Shown here piece by piece: positions 37,740 through 45,863 of a DNA stretch of 64,000 nt. Numbering within the stretch: the first letter of the stretch is position 1; every line of letters starts with the position of its first letter. Source of the stretch: Actinomycetota bacterium (GTDB lineage: Bacteria > Actinomycetota > Acidimicrobiia > Acidimicrobiales > AC-14); contig JBFMCT010000010.1 of NCBI GenBank assembly GCA_040754375.1, positions 1 through 64,000 on the forward strand, read 5' to 3'. Both the position numbers and the translations under genes were made by a program. The notes below the pieces were generated by a model. It made no database searches. It saw only the letters and a program-made list of their open reading frames with translations, and was not told where the DNA came from.

Positions 37740-37844
37740 GGCGACAACTCTAGGTTGTCGAACGGACCTAGACAACCAGAAGTTGTCGAAACCCCCTCTT
37801 GTCGACCGGATTAGTGGACAACAAGCTATATTCCAACTAACCTG
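37740..37844. promoter_or_regulatory. Divergent promoter with two identical GACAAC-N5-GTTGTC operators
   Basis: Two inverted repeats with the same geometry, gacaac-N5-gttgtc at 37743-37759 and 37771-37787, lie 28 bp apart just upstream of the regulator start. Half-sites recur at 37799 (ttgtc) and 37817 (gacaac). A -10-like tatatt (37827-37832) lies 12 bp before the TauE-like GTG, so that transcript may be nearly leaderless. This AT-richer tract is clearly regulatory; the likely binder is the HTH regulator itself. Confidence 0.7.
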
Positions 37845-38783
37845 GTGGATATTAACGAACTAGTCGTCGTGTTCATCGCCGGGTTCCTGGCCTCGCTGGT
37901 CGACGGCGCCCTGGGCATGGGCTTCGGGCCGACGTCGTCGAGCATCCTGCTGGGCGGCGGATTGTCGCCCGCGGCCGTGTCGACGACGGTCAACCTGGCC
38001 AAGGTGGCCACCGGCCTGAGCGGGGCCATCGCCCACTGGCGCTTCGAGAACATCGACCACCGGCTCGTCGGCCGCCTGGCCCTGCCCGGCTGTGCCGGAG
38101 CCCTGATCGGGGTCACGGTCCTGGCCAGCGTCGACGGCGACACCCTCAAGCCGGTGCTGTCCTGCTTGCTGCTGGTGATGGCCGCCCGCATCCTCCTGCG
38201 CTTCAGCCTGCCCCTGCCGGCCCGAGCCCCGCGCCAGCCCGGGCGGGGCGCCGACGGCGGTGGCGACGAGGGTGGTACCGACCAAGACGGTGCCGCCGAA
38301 GAGGCCGCGCTGCGGCACTACGACGACAGAGGCACCGCCGCGGTGGCCGCCGTCGGGGGCGTCACCAACGGCCTGGTGGGCGCGTGGGGACCGGTCGTGA
38401 CCCCGTTCCTGCTACACCGGGGCCTCACGCCCCGCTTCGCTATCGGCTCGGTGAACACCGCCGAGGTGGCCGTGGCCGTCGTGGCCTCGGGGTCCCTGCT
38501 GGCGTCCATCGGCGGTGGCGGGGTCGACTTCGGCATCGTCCTGGCCATGCTGGCCGGCGGGGTGCTGGCCGCGCCGCTGGCCGCCTGGGTGGTCCGCTTC
38601 CTGCCCGCCCGGGCCCTGGGGGTGGCTGTCGGCGGCCTCCTGCTGTTCACCAACCTCCGCCAACTGGCATCGACCGCCGGAATCGGCCCCGCCCGCTGGG
38701 GGGCCTACGCCTTGGTCGTGGGGGTCTGTGTGCTGGCCGCCCTCCGCCCCCGCCTACGGGCCCGCTCCCCCCTGGCAACCTGA
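37845..38783 (+). CDS. TauE/SafE-family membrane exporter
   Basis: The 312-residue protein shows two repeats of the sulfite-exporter family: VDGALGMGFGPTSSSILLGGGLSPAAVSTTVNLAKVATG and the related TNGLVGAWGPVVTPFLLHRGLTPRFAIGSVNTAEV, each followed by membrane helices. A hydrophilic Asp/Gly-rich loop separates the halves. Family members export sulfite, sulfoacetate or related anions; the substrate here is not determinable. GTG start 12 bp from a -10-like box. It is divergent from the Clp-N regulator, which may control it. Confidence 0.88.
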   Translation: MDINELVVVFIAGFLASLVDGALGMGFGPTSSSILLGGGLSPAAVSTTVNLAKVATGLSGAIAHWRFENIDHRLVGRLALPGCAGALIGVTVLASVDGDTLKPVLSCLLLVMAARILLRFSLPLPARAPRQPGRGADGGGDEGGTDQDGAAEEAALRHYDDRGTAAVAAVGGVTNGLVGAWGPVVTPFLLHRGLTPRFAIGSVNTAEVAVAVVASGSLLASIGGGGVDFGIVLAMLAGGVLAAPLAAWVVRFLPARALGVAVGGLLLFTNLRQLASTAGIGPARWGAYALVVGVCVLAALRPRLRARSPLAT

Positions 38784-38790
38784 CGGCTCG

Positions 38791-38834
38791 GCCCGGTTGA
38801 AACAGCCCGTGGCTGCAACAGCCGTCAACCCGGC
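38791..38834 (+). terminator. Nested hairpin after the TauE-like gene
   Basis: Arms gcccggttga (38791-38800) and tcaacccggc (38825-38834) pair with one mismatch and enclose a smaller cagcc/ggctg stem. The structure starts 7 bp after the stop. Confidence 0.5.
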
Positions 38835-38904
38835 TCCAGGTAGGCAACCCCGCTGCTCGGCCGCGTCGGCCCGGTACGGCGGCTTGGCTGTCTAACCTGG
38901 CCCG

Positions 38905-39504
38905 GTGGACGACCCCCCGAGGCTGGACGCGTTCGAGGTCACCGCCCGCGCCCGCTCGGCCTACGGCCCCGACGGTCGGCTGGCATTGCCCAAGGTGGCG
39001 TTCTAGCCGATCTGTCCCTTCGAGACCGCCACCCTGCAGGTGCGCCACATCGAGGACCCGGTGCTGCCGGAGCCGCCCCGCCACGGTGAGGACGCCGACG
39101 ACTGCGGGCACTGCCGTACCCCGGACGAGGAGTTCGTCTGGACCGACGACCGGTGGCGGGTAGCAATGCCAGAACAGCCCATGGCGCTGCCGAACGTCTG
39201 GCTCCACTCCCGTGCACACCTCGACTTCGACGACCTGACCGACGAGCTGGCGGCCGAGCTGGGCGTGCTGATCGCACGTGCTCACCGGGCCCTGTCGGGG
39301 ATCGACGGTGTGGGGCGGGTCCATCTCAACCGCTGGGGCGACGGCGGGGCGCACCTGCACGTCCTTCTCGTCGCCCGGCCCGAAGGCATGGTGCAGTTGA
39401 GGGGGATCTACCTCATGACCTGGATATACGCCCTGCCGCCACTGCCGGCTGAACAGTGGCGATCGATGCGGGCACACGTAGCCGCCCGGCTGGGCTCCAC
39501 CTGA
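38905..39504 (+). pseudogene. HIT-like hydrolase gene with an in-frame amber codon
   Basis: Starting at GTG 38905 the frame reads VDDPPRLDAFEVTARARSAYG ... LPKVAF, then TAG (39004-39006), then PICPFETATLQVRHIEDPVLPEPP and on to a HIT-like histidine motif (HLNRWGDGGAHLHVLLVARP) and the stop at 39504. The same frame carries on across the TAG, which sits where a Trp (tgg) would fit. A product could also restart inside (GTG 39040 gives 154 residues). The simplest reading is a nonsense mutation of a HIT-family phosphohydrolase; a sequencing error is possible. Confidence 0.65.
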
Positions 39505-39706
39505 ACGCTCAGCGCCGGGCTAGCCCGAGCGAGGACCGGCCATGGACCGCCGGGGTTCGGGGCTCGCCCCGCCTGCCGGGACGCGCCACCGTTCGGCACC
39601 GGTGCGGGCGTCCAACGCCACCGCCTCTCTCGCTGAGCGCGCTTACCTTGCGCCGCGTATGTGCCGTTGTCGGGCGCCGACGGCAGGACCGGACCCTCCC
39701 CTGAGG
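39505..39706. other. Intergenic stretch
   Basis: About 200 bp without a supported gene between two convergent genes. I see nothing further in it. Confidence 0.3.
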
Positions 39707-40102
39707 CTAGGACGTGAACCCGATCAGGCCGTCCACTGCGGCTTGGTCGACCGGCAGGTACCACATCTCGGAGATCTTGCCGTCGCGGAAGTGGAATACA
39801 AAGACCTCGTTGAACTCTCGCGTCTCCCCGTCGCGTACGGACTTTCCTCGTTGAAGGGTGATCCCATGCTCGTCGTCAGCGAGGTATGCGTGGTTCTGGA
39901 AGGTGTACTCGCCCATCGCCTCGAGGAAGCGTCCGAATAAGCCCTGTAGCTGATCGAGGCCCGCGTAGTCGCCAGCCAGCCGGCTGCTGCCAGTCACATG
40001 CACGACGACATCCTCGGTGTAGTGCGAGAAGAATCCCTCGATGTCGCCGCTCTCCATGGCCTCGTCTGCCCGCCGCAGAACCTCGGTGTTCGGATGTGCC
40101 AT
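39707..40102 (-). CDS. SnoaL-like nuclear-transport-factor-2-fold protein
   Basis: The 131-residue product has the NTF2-like layout: NTEVLRRADEAMESGDIEGFFSHYTEDVVVHVTG, then GRFLEAMGEYTFQNHAYLADDEHGITLQ and REFNEVFVFHFRDGKISEMWYLPVD. Such folds cyclise polyketides, isomerise steroids or bind small ligands. The ATG at 40102 has an excellent ribosome site (gggaggaggagcg). It is separated by 364 bp from a second, differently shaped SnoaL-like gene on the other strand. Confidence 0.85.
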   Translation of the reverse strand: MAHPNTEVLRRADEAMESGDIEGFFSHYTEDVVVHVTGSSRLAGDYAGLDQLQGLFGRFLEAMGEYTFQNHAYLADDEHGITLQRGKSVRDGETREFNEVFVFHFRDGKISEMWYLPVDQAAVDGLIGFTS

Positions 40103-40466
40103 CGCTCCTCCTCCCTTCGACCGGCGGGCCCCCGCACGCCGGCGTTGTAAGGCTACGCCGTTCCTCGCGCCAAGGGACCCTGAAGGGGCTGCTGTGCTAG
40201 TAGCCGCACAAGGCAACAGGAGCGATCGTCGACGGCCTTCTCACGTGCACCAATCGTGCCGCAATCGTGCGATTCGGAGAGCAACGGAAACCAGGATCGC
40301 TACTGCATCGCGAGATCCCCAAACGGAGGACGCCCTTGTCGACAGCCTCTCAATGCAGGGCGGAGGCCTCCGCAGGTTGCGAGTTGCGCTGCGGTCTGCT
40401 GGTAGCGTCTCTTACCGGGTCGGCTGCCTGAAGTGGGAAGCCGCGTGCAAGCGGGAGGTCTGGACA
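40103..40466. other. Divergent intergenic region between two SnoaL-like genes
   Basis: This 364-bp stretch must hold the promoters of both flanking genes. No frame in it looks like a gene, and no recognisable operator stands out beyond the two ribosome sites (gggaggaggagcg and gcgggaggtc). Confidence 0.4.
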
Positions 40467-40883
40467 ATGGGTGTCCGGGACAACCAAGAGCTCGTCCGAC
40501 AGATGTTCGAGAAGGCGATCAACGAACGGGACCCGTCAGTGTTCGAGTCCTTCATCGCCGCCCGTTATGTAAACCACGACATGCCTGCGCCGGAGCCGGG
40601 CCCCGAAGGGTTGAAGTCAGTGATGGGCGGCTTCTTCGCCGCATTCCCCGACATGAAGATCGTTGTGGAACAGACCATCGGCGAGGGAGACATCGTGTGT
40701 ACGCGAGGCCATTTCATCGGAACGCACGACGGGGAGTTCATGGGCATTCCCGCAACCGGCAAGAAGGTTCACGTGAAGTACATGGACATGTGGCGTATCG
40801 ACGAAGGCAAGGCCGTCGAGAACTGGGTGCGACTTGATATGTTGGGGTTGATGCAGCAGCTCGGTGCCGTTCCGGGCCCATAG
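40467..40883 (+). CDS. SnoaL-like polyketide-cyclase/ester-cyclase-type protein
   Basis: The 138-residue product matches the SnoaL ester-cyclase subgroup: NQELVRQMFEKAINERDPSVFESFIAARYVNHDMP, FFAAFPDMKIVVEQTIGEGDIVCTRGHFIGTHDGEFMGIPATGKKVHV and DMWRIDEGKAVENWVRLDMLGLMQQLG. The conserved pattern of RGHxxGTHxGEF is visible. ATG 40467 has the site gcgggaggtctggaca 5-6 nt upstream. The substrate is unknown. Its 3' end abuts the dead recombinase fragment. Confidence 0.88.
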   Translation: MGVRDNQELVRQMFEKAINERDPSVFESFIAARYVNHDMPAPEPGPEGLKSVMGGFFAAFPDMKIVVEQTIGEGDIVCTRGHFIGTHDGEFMGIPATGKKVHVKYMDMWRIDEGKAVENWVRLDMLGLMQQLGAVPGP

Positions 40884-41156
40884 ACCGGGGGGACTTCCTG
40901 CCGCGGCCCACGCCCGGGCCAGCGCTCTGCCATCAAGGCTGGCGTGACCGTCGAGAGAGCCACGTCCACGGTCGTAGCTCATCGTCGTGCGGGGATCGAC
41001 GTGTGAGGCGGCCTCCTGCACGTCGCGCCGCGGCACCCCGGTATCCGGAGCGGCTGTGATGAAGCCGTGGCGCAAGCAGTGGGGGCTGATCCTCTTGGCG
41101 ATGCCAGCCAGGTGGGTGAGGCGCTTGACCGTTCGATCCGCGGCGTAGCGGTCCAT
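40880..41156 (-). pseudogene. Tyrosine recombinase C-terminal fragment
   Basis: This frame reads DRYAADRTVKRLTHLAGIAKRISPHCLRHGFITAAPDTGVPRRDVQEAASHVDPRTTMSYDRGRGSLDGHA. It contains HCLRHGFIT (H-x-L-R-H), the helix DVQEAASHVDPRTTMSYDR with the His/active-site Tyr, all typical of the integrase C-terminal domain. The Arg box I, core and start are missing and the end past the Tyr is degraded. It lies 2.7 kb from an N-terminal-like fragment on the same strand. Confidence 0.7.
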
Positions 41157-41301
41157 CCGGCCTCCATTGTCCCCGATGAAGATCGGTCTGGTTGCTCGCT
41201 CGTCGATCTACCGGATGGCTCGCGAGGTTCGGGGGGCGAGAGGGATCGTGACGTGCTTGCCACCCTTTGGCAGGATCTTGACGGTGACTAGAATTAGGGT
41301 C

Positions 41302-41574
41302 ATGTCTGAGACGCTATCCCTGGCTCATATCAAGGCCCACCTCTCCGAGATCGTCGACCGAGTGGAAGGCACCCACGAGCGGGTGGTGCTCACGCGCAAC
41401 GGCCGCCCTGCTGCGATCATCATGAGCCCGGCAGACCTCGCGGCCCTGGAGGACACGCTGGACCTGCTCTCGGATCCCCATGCCGTGGCGGAGATCCAGG
41501 CCGCACGCGAAGATGTGGCCGCGGGCCGCGTCGTGGGGGCCGCCGACCTTCGTAACAGGTACCTGGGTGGGTGA
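41302..41574 (+). CDS. Phd/YefM-family antitoxin
   Basis: The 90-residue product starts MSETLSLAHIKAHLSEIVDRVEGTHERVVLTRNGRPAAIIMSPADLAALEDTLDLL, the Phd/YefM dimer and DNA-binding signature, and ends with an acidic helix (HAVAEIQAAREDVAAG) that would cover the toxin. ATG 41302 follows tagaattagggtc. It overlaps the toxin start by 8 bp, so the pair is coupled and should be self-repressed. Confidence 0.92.
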   Translation: MSETLSLAHIKAHLSEIVDRVEGTHERVVLTRNGRPAAIIMSPADLAALEDTLDLLSDPHAVAEIQAAREDVAAGRVVGAADLRNRYLGG

Positions 41575-41842
41575 GGGCACCTACGAGCTGGTCGTTGCCG
41601 CGACAGCGGAGCGATCCCTCGCCCGCCTGCCTGAAGCCGTCGCCGCGGCGGTCGTGGAGTTCATGCTCGGTCCGCTCACCGAGAACCCACGGAGAGTCGG
41701 CCATCCCCTGCAGCGCGAATTCGCCAGGTTGTGGGCAGGGCGGCGCGGCCCCTACGGGGTTGTGTACGAGGTCGACGACGACGCTATGACCGTGACCATC
41801 CTGCGGATCGACCACCGAGCCGACGTGTACCGGCCTACCTGA
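41567..41842 (+). CDS. RelE/ParE-superfamily toxin
   Basis: The 91-residue product reads YELVVAATAERSLARLPEAVAAAVVEFMLGPLTENPRRVGHPLQREFARLWAGRRGPYGVVYEVDDDAMTVTILRIDHRADVY. Conserved RelE features are the ARLPEAV helix, ENPRRVGHPL, GRRGPYGVVYEVDDD and IDHRADVY. Such toxins cut mRNA on the ribosome. GTG start overlapping the antitoxin. Confidence 0.92.
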   Translation: MGEGTYELVVAATAERSLARLPEAVAAAVVEFMLGPLTENPRRVGHPLQREFARLWAGRRGPYGVVYEVDDDAMTVTILRIDHRADVYRPT

Positions 41843-42199
41843 AGGTTTCGCGTTACCTGAGCGCGCCACCGGTGCCGAAGTCGGGCGGTGCTGACCGCCC
41901 CGCTGGTCACGCGGTCCTGAGTGTCCCACCTACCCGGCGGTCAGGGGACACCTGGTCCTGTATGCCGTGCTCGTTGTTCGGGGCGCCTCTCCGAAGCGCG
42001 AGTCGATGGGCGAGACCGTGGTTGAGGCCCTGTGGCGAGGTGACCACCGTCCGAGGCGCCAGCACATCCAGGGCTGCCTCGATTCGATTCCGGCGCTTTC
42101 GAAGTTAGCCTCGCAGGCGCTGGGGAGCTGGCCCGCATCTTCATCGTGTCTGGCAACGGGGCGGACCATTCAGTCGAGTAGGTCACGTGGCGTTCCACC

Positions 42200-42370
42200 G
42201 TTCGCCCGAAGGCGGTGATGCTGTAGCACCGCAAGTCCGGCACCTCCGTCATGATCTCGCCGCAGAGTTCCAGGCACTCGTTGCAGATGATCTCGCCCGT
42301 TTGGCTCGCCACCAGCTGTCGACGTGGTGCCCGAGGCCGACGAAACAGTTCGTGCCCGAACGACGCCGGC
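42200..42370 (-). pseudogene. Frameshifted ClpX-type zinc-finger remnant
   Basis: On the minus strand, one frame reads NCFVGLGHHVDS and, after a 1-base shift, LVASQTGEIICNECLELCGEIMTE. Together they resemble the ClpX N-terminal zinc domain (C-x2-C ... GHHVDSLVAS-GEIICNECLELC), though the first C-x-x-C pair is not intact. The rest of the frame downstream (RCYSITAFGRTVER...) is not ClpX. I take it as a decayed small zinc-finger gene; nothing else supported lies in 41843-42433. Confidence 0.45.
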
Positions 42371-42433
42371 GACCCCGGAGGGTAGGGCGGCGCCGAGTGC
42401 CGGCCCGTCGTTCGGGCTCAGCTGACGGACGCG

Positions 42434-42748
42434 CTACCGGTCGCCGCCGCGACGCGTCGGGGCGTCGCCGGTCACGGCCGCGGTTTCCGTCAGACTGAGA
42501 AGGATGTGTTCGAGTTCCACTTGACGGGCGCGGAGCTTGTCGGCTCGCTTGCCTTCTTGGATCGCCGCCAGGGCGTCCAGGATCGCGGCTTCGGCGAGCT
42601 CCCGCTCGTGCAGGGCCACCGCCGGGCCCAACTCGGCCAGCTTGGCCTTCACCCGGTCGATCATGGCCTCGAGAGACGCTCGAGCGTAGGCGTCCAGTGC
42701 CACGGCACCGACTTCCTTGGCCCGGTTCGGGTTTGCGCGGCTCACCAT
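42434..42748 (-). CDS. Small helical protein of unknown function
   Basis: The 104-residue product from ATG 42748 has an excellent ribosome site (ggaggtgcagcg). It is helical with heptad-like stretches (ASLEAMIDRVKAKLAELGPAVALHERELAEAAILDALAAIQEGKRADKLRARQVELEHILLSL). No domain is recognised. It is divergent from the HTH gene at 42991, separated by 242 bp, and the two may form a unit. Confidence 0.65.
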   Translation of the reverse strand: MVSRANPNRAKEVGAVALDAYARASLEAMIDRVKAKLAELGPAVALHERELAEAAILDALAAIQEGKRADKLRARQVELEHILLSLTETAAVTGDAPTRRGGDR

Positions 42749-42990
42749 CGCTGCACCTCCGCTGTATCGGATGGCCCCGAAGTGGGGCGCGGACGCTCGT
42801 CCTTGACGGCACCCTCGCGCTCGAGGCTCTGACCGGCATCCCGGGATCGCGTAGTGGATTAGGGGGGCGCCTCCCGCTGGCGACCGGCCCCGCGAGTACC
42901 GATCGGTTCGCCAGCCATCTCGCGTTCGCGGCACACGAAGGGGATCGGCACGTCCCGCTCGGGAGCCGCCGGTAGTGTCCCGCTTCAGCG

Positions 42991-43410
42991 ATGACGTCCA
43001 ATCCGATCGAGGAGACCGAGCCTACGTGGGTCGACGTCGATGACGCGGCCAGGTTCGCCGGCGTCAGCCGCTCGACGATACTGAGAGCCTGTTCAACCAG
43101 AGGCATTCCGGTTCGGGAGGACGGCCGTCGACGCTTAGTCCCTCTTGAGCGCGTGTTGATTGCAACCGCCGGCAAGGAGGTGGAGGCCCTGCGCAGACGA
43201 CTCGCCGCCGCGGCCAGCCTCCCTGACGCGCCAGCGGCGGTCAGAGAGTGGGGCGATGGCGTGCTCGCGTTCGTCGAACCCCTGATCGACCGCCTGCTGG
43301 CAGCCGAGGCCCGTGCTGCGGTAGCGGAAGCCAAGCTCGCCCTCCTTGAGCAGGAGAAGCGACCGCTGACCCCCACCAAGGGCAAGGCGAACGGGACAAC
43401 CGACCGATAA
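42991..43410 (+). CDS. Excisionase/MerR-type HTH DNA-binding protein
   Basis: The 139-residue product starts TWVDVDDAARFAGVSRSTILRACSTRGIPVREDGRRRLVPLERV, the winged HTH of helix_turn_helix_17/excisionase type, followed by a long charged helix (AAGKEVEALRRRLAAA ... AVAEAKLALLEQEKR) likely to form a coiled coil. It probably binds DNA as a dimer. It stands in the accessory stretch between the two recombinase fragments. Confidence 0.78.
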   Translation: MTSNPIEETEPTWVDVDDAARFAGVSRSTILRACSTRGIPVREDGRRRLVPLERVLIATAGKEVEALRRRLAAAASLPDAPAAVREWGDGVLAFVEPLIDRLLAAEARAAVAEAKLALLEQEKRPLTPTKGKANGTTDR

Positions 43411-43490
43411 CCCACTTCGTGTCGGAGATACCGCCGGACAACGCCGTGTGCCCGACCGAGATCTACCGGCACCTTCTGGTCGGACTCAGG

Positions 43491-43790
43491 TCAGTCCCGG
43501 TCGGTCACCAGGACGACACGACGGGCTCCGCTCTTCCAGAGCTCGGCGTGGAACGGGAGTTGTCCAGGCGCACCGGTAGCCGGTTTCCAGTTCGGCTCGT
43601 CGTGGAAGTTTGGGGCCAACTCCTCGCGCCAGACTTTCTGCCGCTCATCTGGAGCGAGCCAGCGAAGCGGTCGCGAAGCGTGCGAGACCGCATCCTGGAT
43701 GTCGGGGTCCACTACAAGGGGGACACCGCCCATACGGTTCCTGCGGCGGTGACGTCCGAAGAGTGGGTACGGGTTCAGTACGAATACCGC
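43491..43790 (-). CDS. Possible small hypothetical protein
   Basis: The minus-strand frame reads a balanced soluble sequence (GGVPLVVDPDIQDAVSHASRPLRWLAPDERQKVWREELAPNFHDEPNW ... HAELWKSGARRVVLVTDRD). The opposite frame (43419-43805, LVVEVWGQLLAPDFLPLIWSEPAKRSRSVRDRILDVG) is nearly as plausible. Neither start is clear and I recognise no family. Confidence 0.25.
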   Translation of the reverse strand, partial: AVFVLNPYPLFGRHRRRNRMGGVPLVVDPDIQDAVSHASRPLRWLAPDERQKVWREELAPNFHDEPNWKPATGAPGQLPFHAELWKSGARRVVLVTDRD

Positions 43791-43867
43791 CCGACCCCCC
43801 TGTAGGAGGAGGCGCCCGGGGCACGCCCACGCATAACGTCCCTCAGCGCTGATCCCGCTCGCGCACT

Positions 43868-43960
43868 CCGGCCGCACTTCGCCTCGTGGCACCAGACCGA
43901 GAAGAGGCGTAGGTGGGTGGCGTAGTTCCTTCGGGTGCGCCCGCAGTACCCGCCCGAGGA
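43868..43960 (-). pseudogene. Tyrosine recombinase N-terminal (SAM-like) fragment
   Basis: This frame reads GYCGRTRRNYATHLRLFSVWCHEAKCGRS, a good match to the SAM-like DNA-binding start of phage-type integrases (TRRNYATHLRLFxxWC). Only ~30 residues are recognisable; the surrounding frame is not integrase. With the C-terminal fragment at 40880-41156 on the same strand it looks like two ends of one broken recombinase, or remnants of two. Confidence 0.5.
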
Positions 43961-44156
43961 ACCCGGCGACGGCGATTGCTCCGTCCGCAAGGGATCTCCG
44001 ACGAGGACGACGGCTGTAGTCGTGGACAAGACTGCACTCCTTTCGATGAATCCGGTCCAGAGGAGGACCGGCATCGAGGAGCACACCACGGAGCCCGGCG
44101 GTTTCGTCCGGCGCCGATGCCCACGCCCGTCGCCTCCCGTCGGGCATGATGCGGCA

Positions 44157-44849
44157 GTGACGAAGCGCTCCACCTCAATCCTCGAACGCCCGGTCTACGG
44201 CGTTTCGGAGGCCGCTGGCCTCCTCGGCCTGCGCGCTGACCGGGCTCGGGCGTGGCTCGACGGCTACGAGCGCCAAGGATTTCGATACCCGCCTGTGATT
44301 CGCACGGAGCCGACAGGCGAGGACGTCGTGACCTGGGGAGAGTTCGTCGAGCTGGGCTACCTCCGCGAGTACCGGCGCAAGGGCGTGCCCCTCCAGAGGC
44401 TCCGCCCGGTGATTGACGAGCTGCGTCGCGAGTTCGCTACTCCCTATCCGCTGGCCACGGCGAAGCCCTACGTCCTCGGCAAGGAGCTCGTGCTCGAACT
44501 CCAAGAGAAGAACGGCATCCCACCGGCGATTGCCATCGTGATCCGCTCCGGTCAACAGATCCTGCTGGCACAGGACGCCCAGCGATTCTTCAAGAAGGTC
44601 GAGTTCGACCCGCCCGGCCGAGGCGACGTGCGTCGGCTGCACCCCGCCGGGCTGGCATCGCCCGTCGTCATCGATCCTCTCGTGCGGTTCGGCCGTCCGT
44701 CAGTGCAGGGCGTCGCCACTGAGCGACTCTGGGAGCTCTTCGACGCCGGAGAATCGATCGAGGAGATCGCCGACGGCTACGAGATGCCCACCGAGCAGAT
44801 AGCGGCAGCGGTCGCCTACGAGGAGCAGCTGCGTTCGCTGGCGGCATAG
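44157..44849 (+). CDS. DUF433-domain antitoxin
   Basis: The 230-residue product has an N-terminal HTH-like region (YGVSEAAGLLGLRADRARAWLDGYERQGFRYPPVI), a middle part, and a C-terminal DUF433 segment: TERLWELFDAGESIEEIADGYEMPTEQIAAAVAYEEQLRS. DUF433 proteins are antitoxins paired with PIN toxins. GTG start chosen where the product begins MTKRSTSILERPVY; earlier starts only add low-complexity residues. It is followed 6 bp later by the PIN-like gene. Confidence 0.85.
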   Translation: MTKRSTSILERPVYGVSEAAGLLGLRADRARAWLDGYERQGFRYPPVIRTEPTGEDVVTWGEFVELGYLREYRRKGVPLQRLRPVIDELRREFATPYPLATAKPYVLGKELVLELQEKNGIPPAIAIVIRSGQQILLAQDAQRFFKKVEFDPPGRGDVRRLHPAGLASPVVIDPLVRFGRPSVQGVATERLWELFDAGESIEEIADGYEMPTEQIAAAVAYEEQLRSLAA

Positions 44850-44855
44850 CCGGCG

Positions 44856-45254
44856 ATGCCCGCCAGGTTCTTCGTTGATGAGAACGACCTGGCGTTGGGC
44901 AAGGAACTCGCCGAGCTGCACGGCAACGTCGTCTTCCCCGGCCATCCCGACCTGCCCGAGGTGCCGAGGCAGAGCCTTGACGACGAGTGGCTGGGGGTGG
45001 TCGGCACCGAGGAGCTCGTCGTCATCACCCGTGACCAGCGAATCCGTTATCGGCCGGTCGAAAGGCGGATGTGGGTCGAACATCGGGTGCGGGGCTTCGT
45101 CCTGACGGGGACGGCAAGCCAGTCGACCGCCGACAGCCTCAGTCTGCTGGAGCAGTGCTGGGCGAAGATGGCCACAATCGTGGACGCGAAGCCTGTTGGC
45201 CCGTGGATGTACGCCGTCACGCGAGCCGGGCTGCGAGCCATCCTGCTCGCCTGA
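44856..45254 (+). CDS. PIN-like toxin (VapC45/DUF5615-type)
   Basis: The 132-residue product begins MPARFFVDENDLALGKELAEL and contains the Asp-rich core DEWLGVVGTEELVVITRDQRIRYRPVERRMWVEHRVRGFVLTG, typical of PIN-like nuclease toxins with early DEND and later TRDQ acidic residues. It would cut RNA and be held by the upstream DUF433 partner. ATG start 6 bp after the antitoxin stop. Confidence 0.85.
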   Translation: MPARFFVDENDLALGKELAELHGNVVFPGHPDLPEVPRQSLDDEWLGVVGTEELVVITRDQRIRYRPVERRMWVEHRVRGFVLTGTASQSTADSLSLLEQCWAKMATIVDAKPVGPWMYAVTRAGLRAILLA

Positions 45255-45578
45255 CCCCTCGGGACCTTCGCCGCGCGACTCGCCCAGACCGGATCGACCA
45301 CTCCGCTGCGAGCGCATTTCCTCGCGCCCCGGGCGTGTCGTAGTCGGGCGGTCGGGCTGGCGGCGAGCCGGTCACCGGGGTACGGCGAGTGGGCGACGTT
45401 ATGTGCGCCTTGTGGCCCGTGCGGCCGGCGTAGAGCCGTCGATCGGTCGCGCGCCTGCCGGTCGAAGGTCGACTCGCTGGGCCCGCCCGAGAATCCAAGT
45501 TCTGCGCTGTCAGTTCGGCGCCGAACGAGATCGACCAGTCCGCGGCGGGCCCCGCTCGATACCGGGCATACTGCGTGC
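45255..45578. other. Intergenic stretch
   Basis: 324 bp without a supported gene. I see no clear promoter, repeat or RNA in it. Confidence 0.3.
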
Positions 45579-45863
45579 GTGGCTGGCGACGGTAGCGGCC
45601 GACTCTCGGTCAGGCGCCTGGGGCTCGAGATCCTCGCGGTCTCGGCTGGCCTGGTCATCGCATGGGCCGTGACTAGCTCGCTCTGGGTCGCCTTCGGAAC
45701 GTTGCCGATGGTTGTGAGCGGCTCGAGTGTCGCCCTCATCGGCGTGATCATCTTCCGAAGGCGGCTCTATGGGTTAGGAACCGGCCTGGTCGCTGGCGCT
45801 CTCGTCTGCGGCGCCGTGTTCGTGATGCTTTCGTTCCTGATGCCGGCTGCCGGCGTCGACTGA
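45579..45863 (+). CDS. Small membrane protein
   Basis: The 94-residue product has three hydrophobic helices (LEILAVSAGLVIAWAVTSSLWVAF, LPMVVSGSSVALIGVIIF, LVAGALVCGAVFVMLSFLMP) with short loops. No family is recognised. GTG start; the codon use is less GC3-biased than the core genome, like its neighbours. Confidence 0.5.
   Translation: MAGDGSGRLSVRRLGLEILAVSAGLVIAWAVTSSLWVAFGTLPMVVSGSSVALIGVIIFRRRLYGLGTGLVAGALVCGAVFVMLSFLMPAAGVD

Noticed and set aside
43419-43805. Plus-strand coding frame opposite the 43491 minus frame
   Set aside because: Composition is plausible but no domain is recognised; neither strand can be confirmed, so only the minus frame is listed with low confidence.
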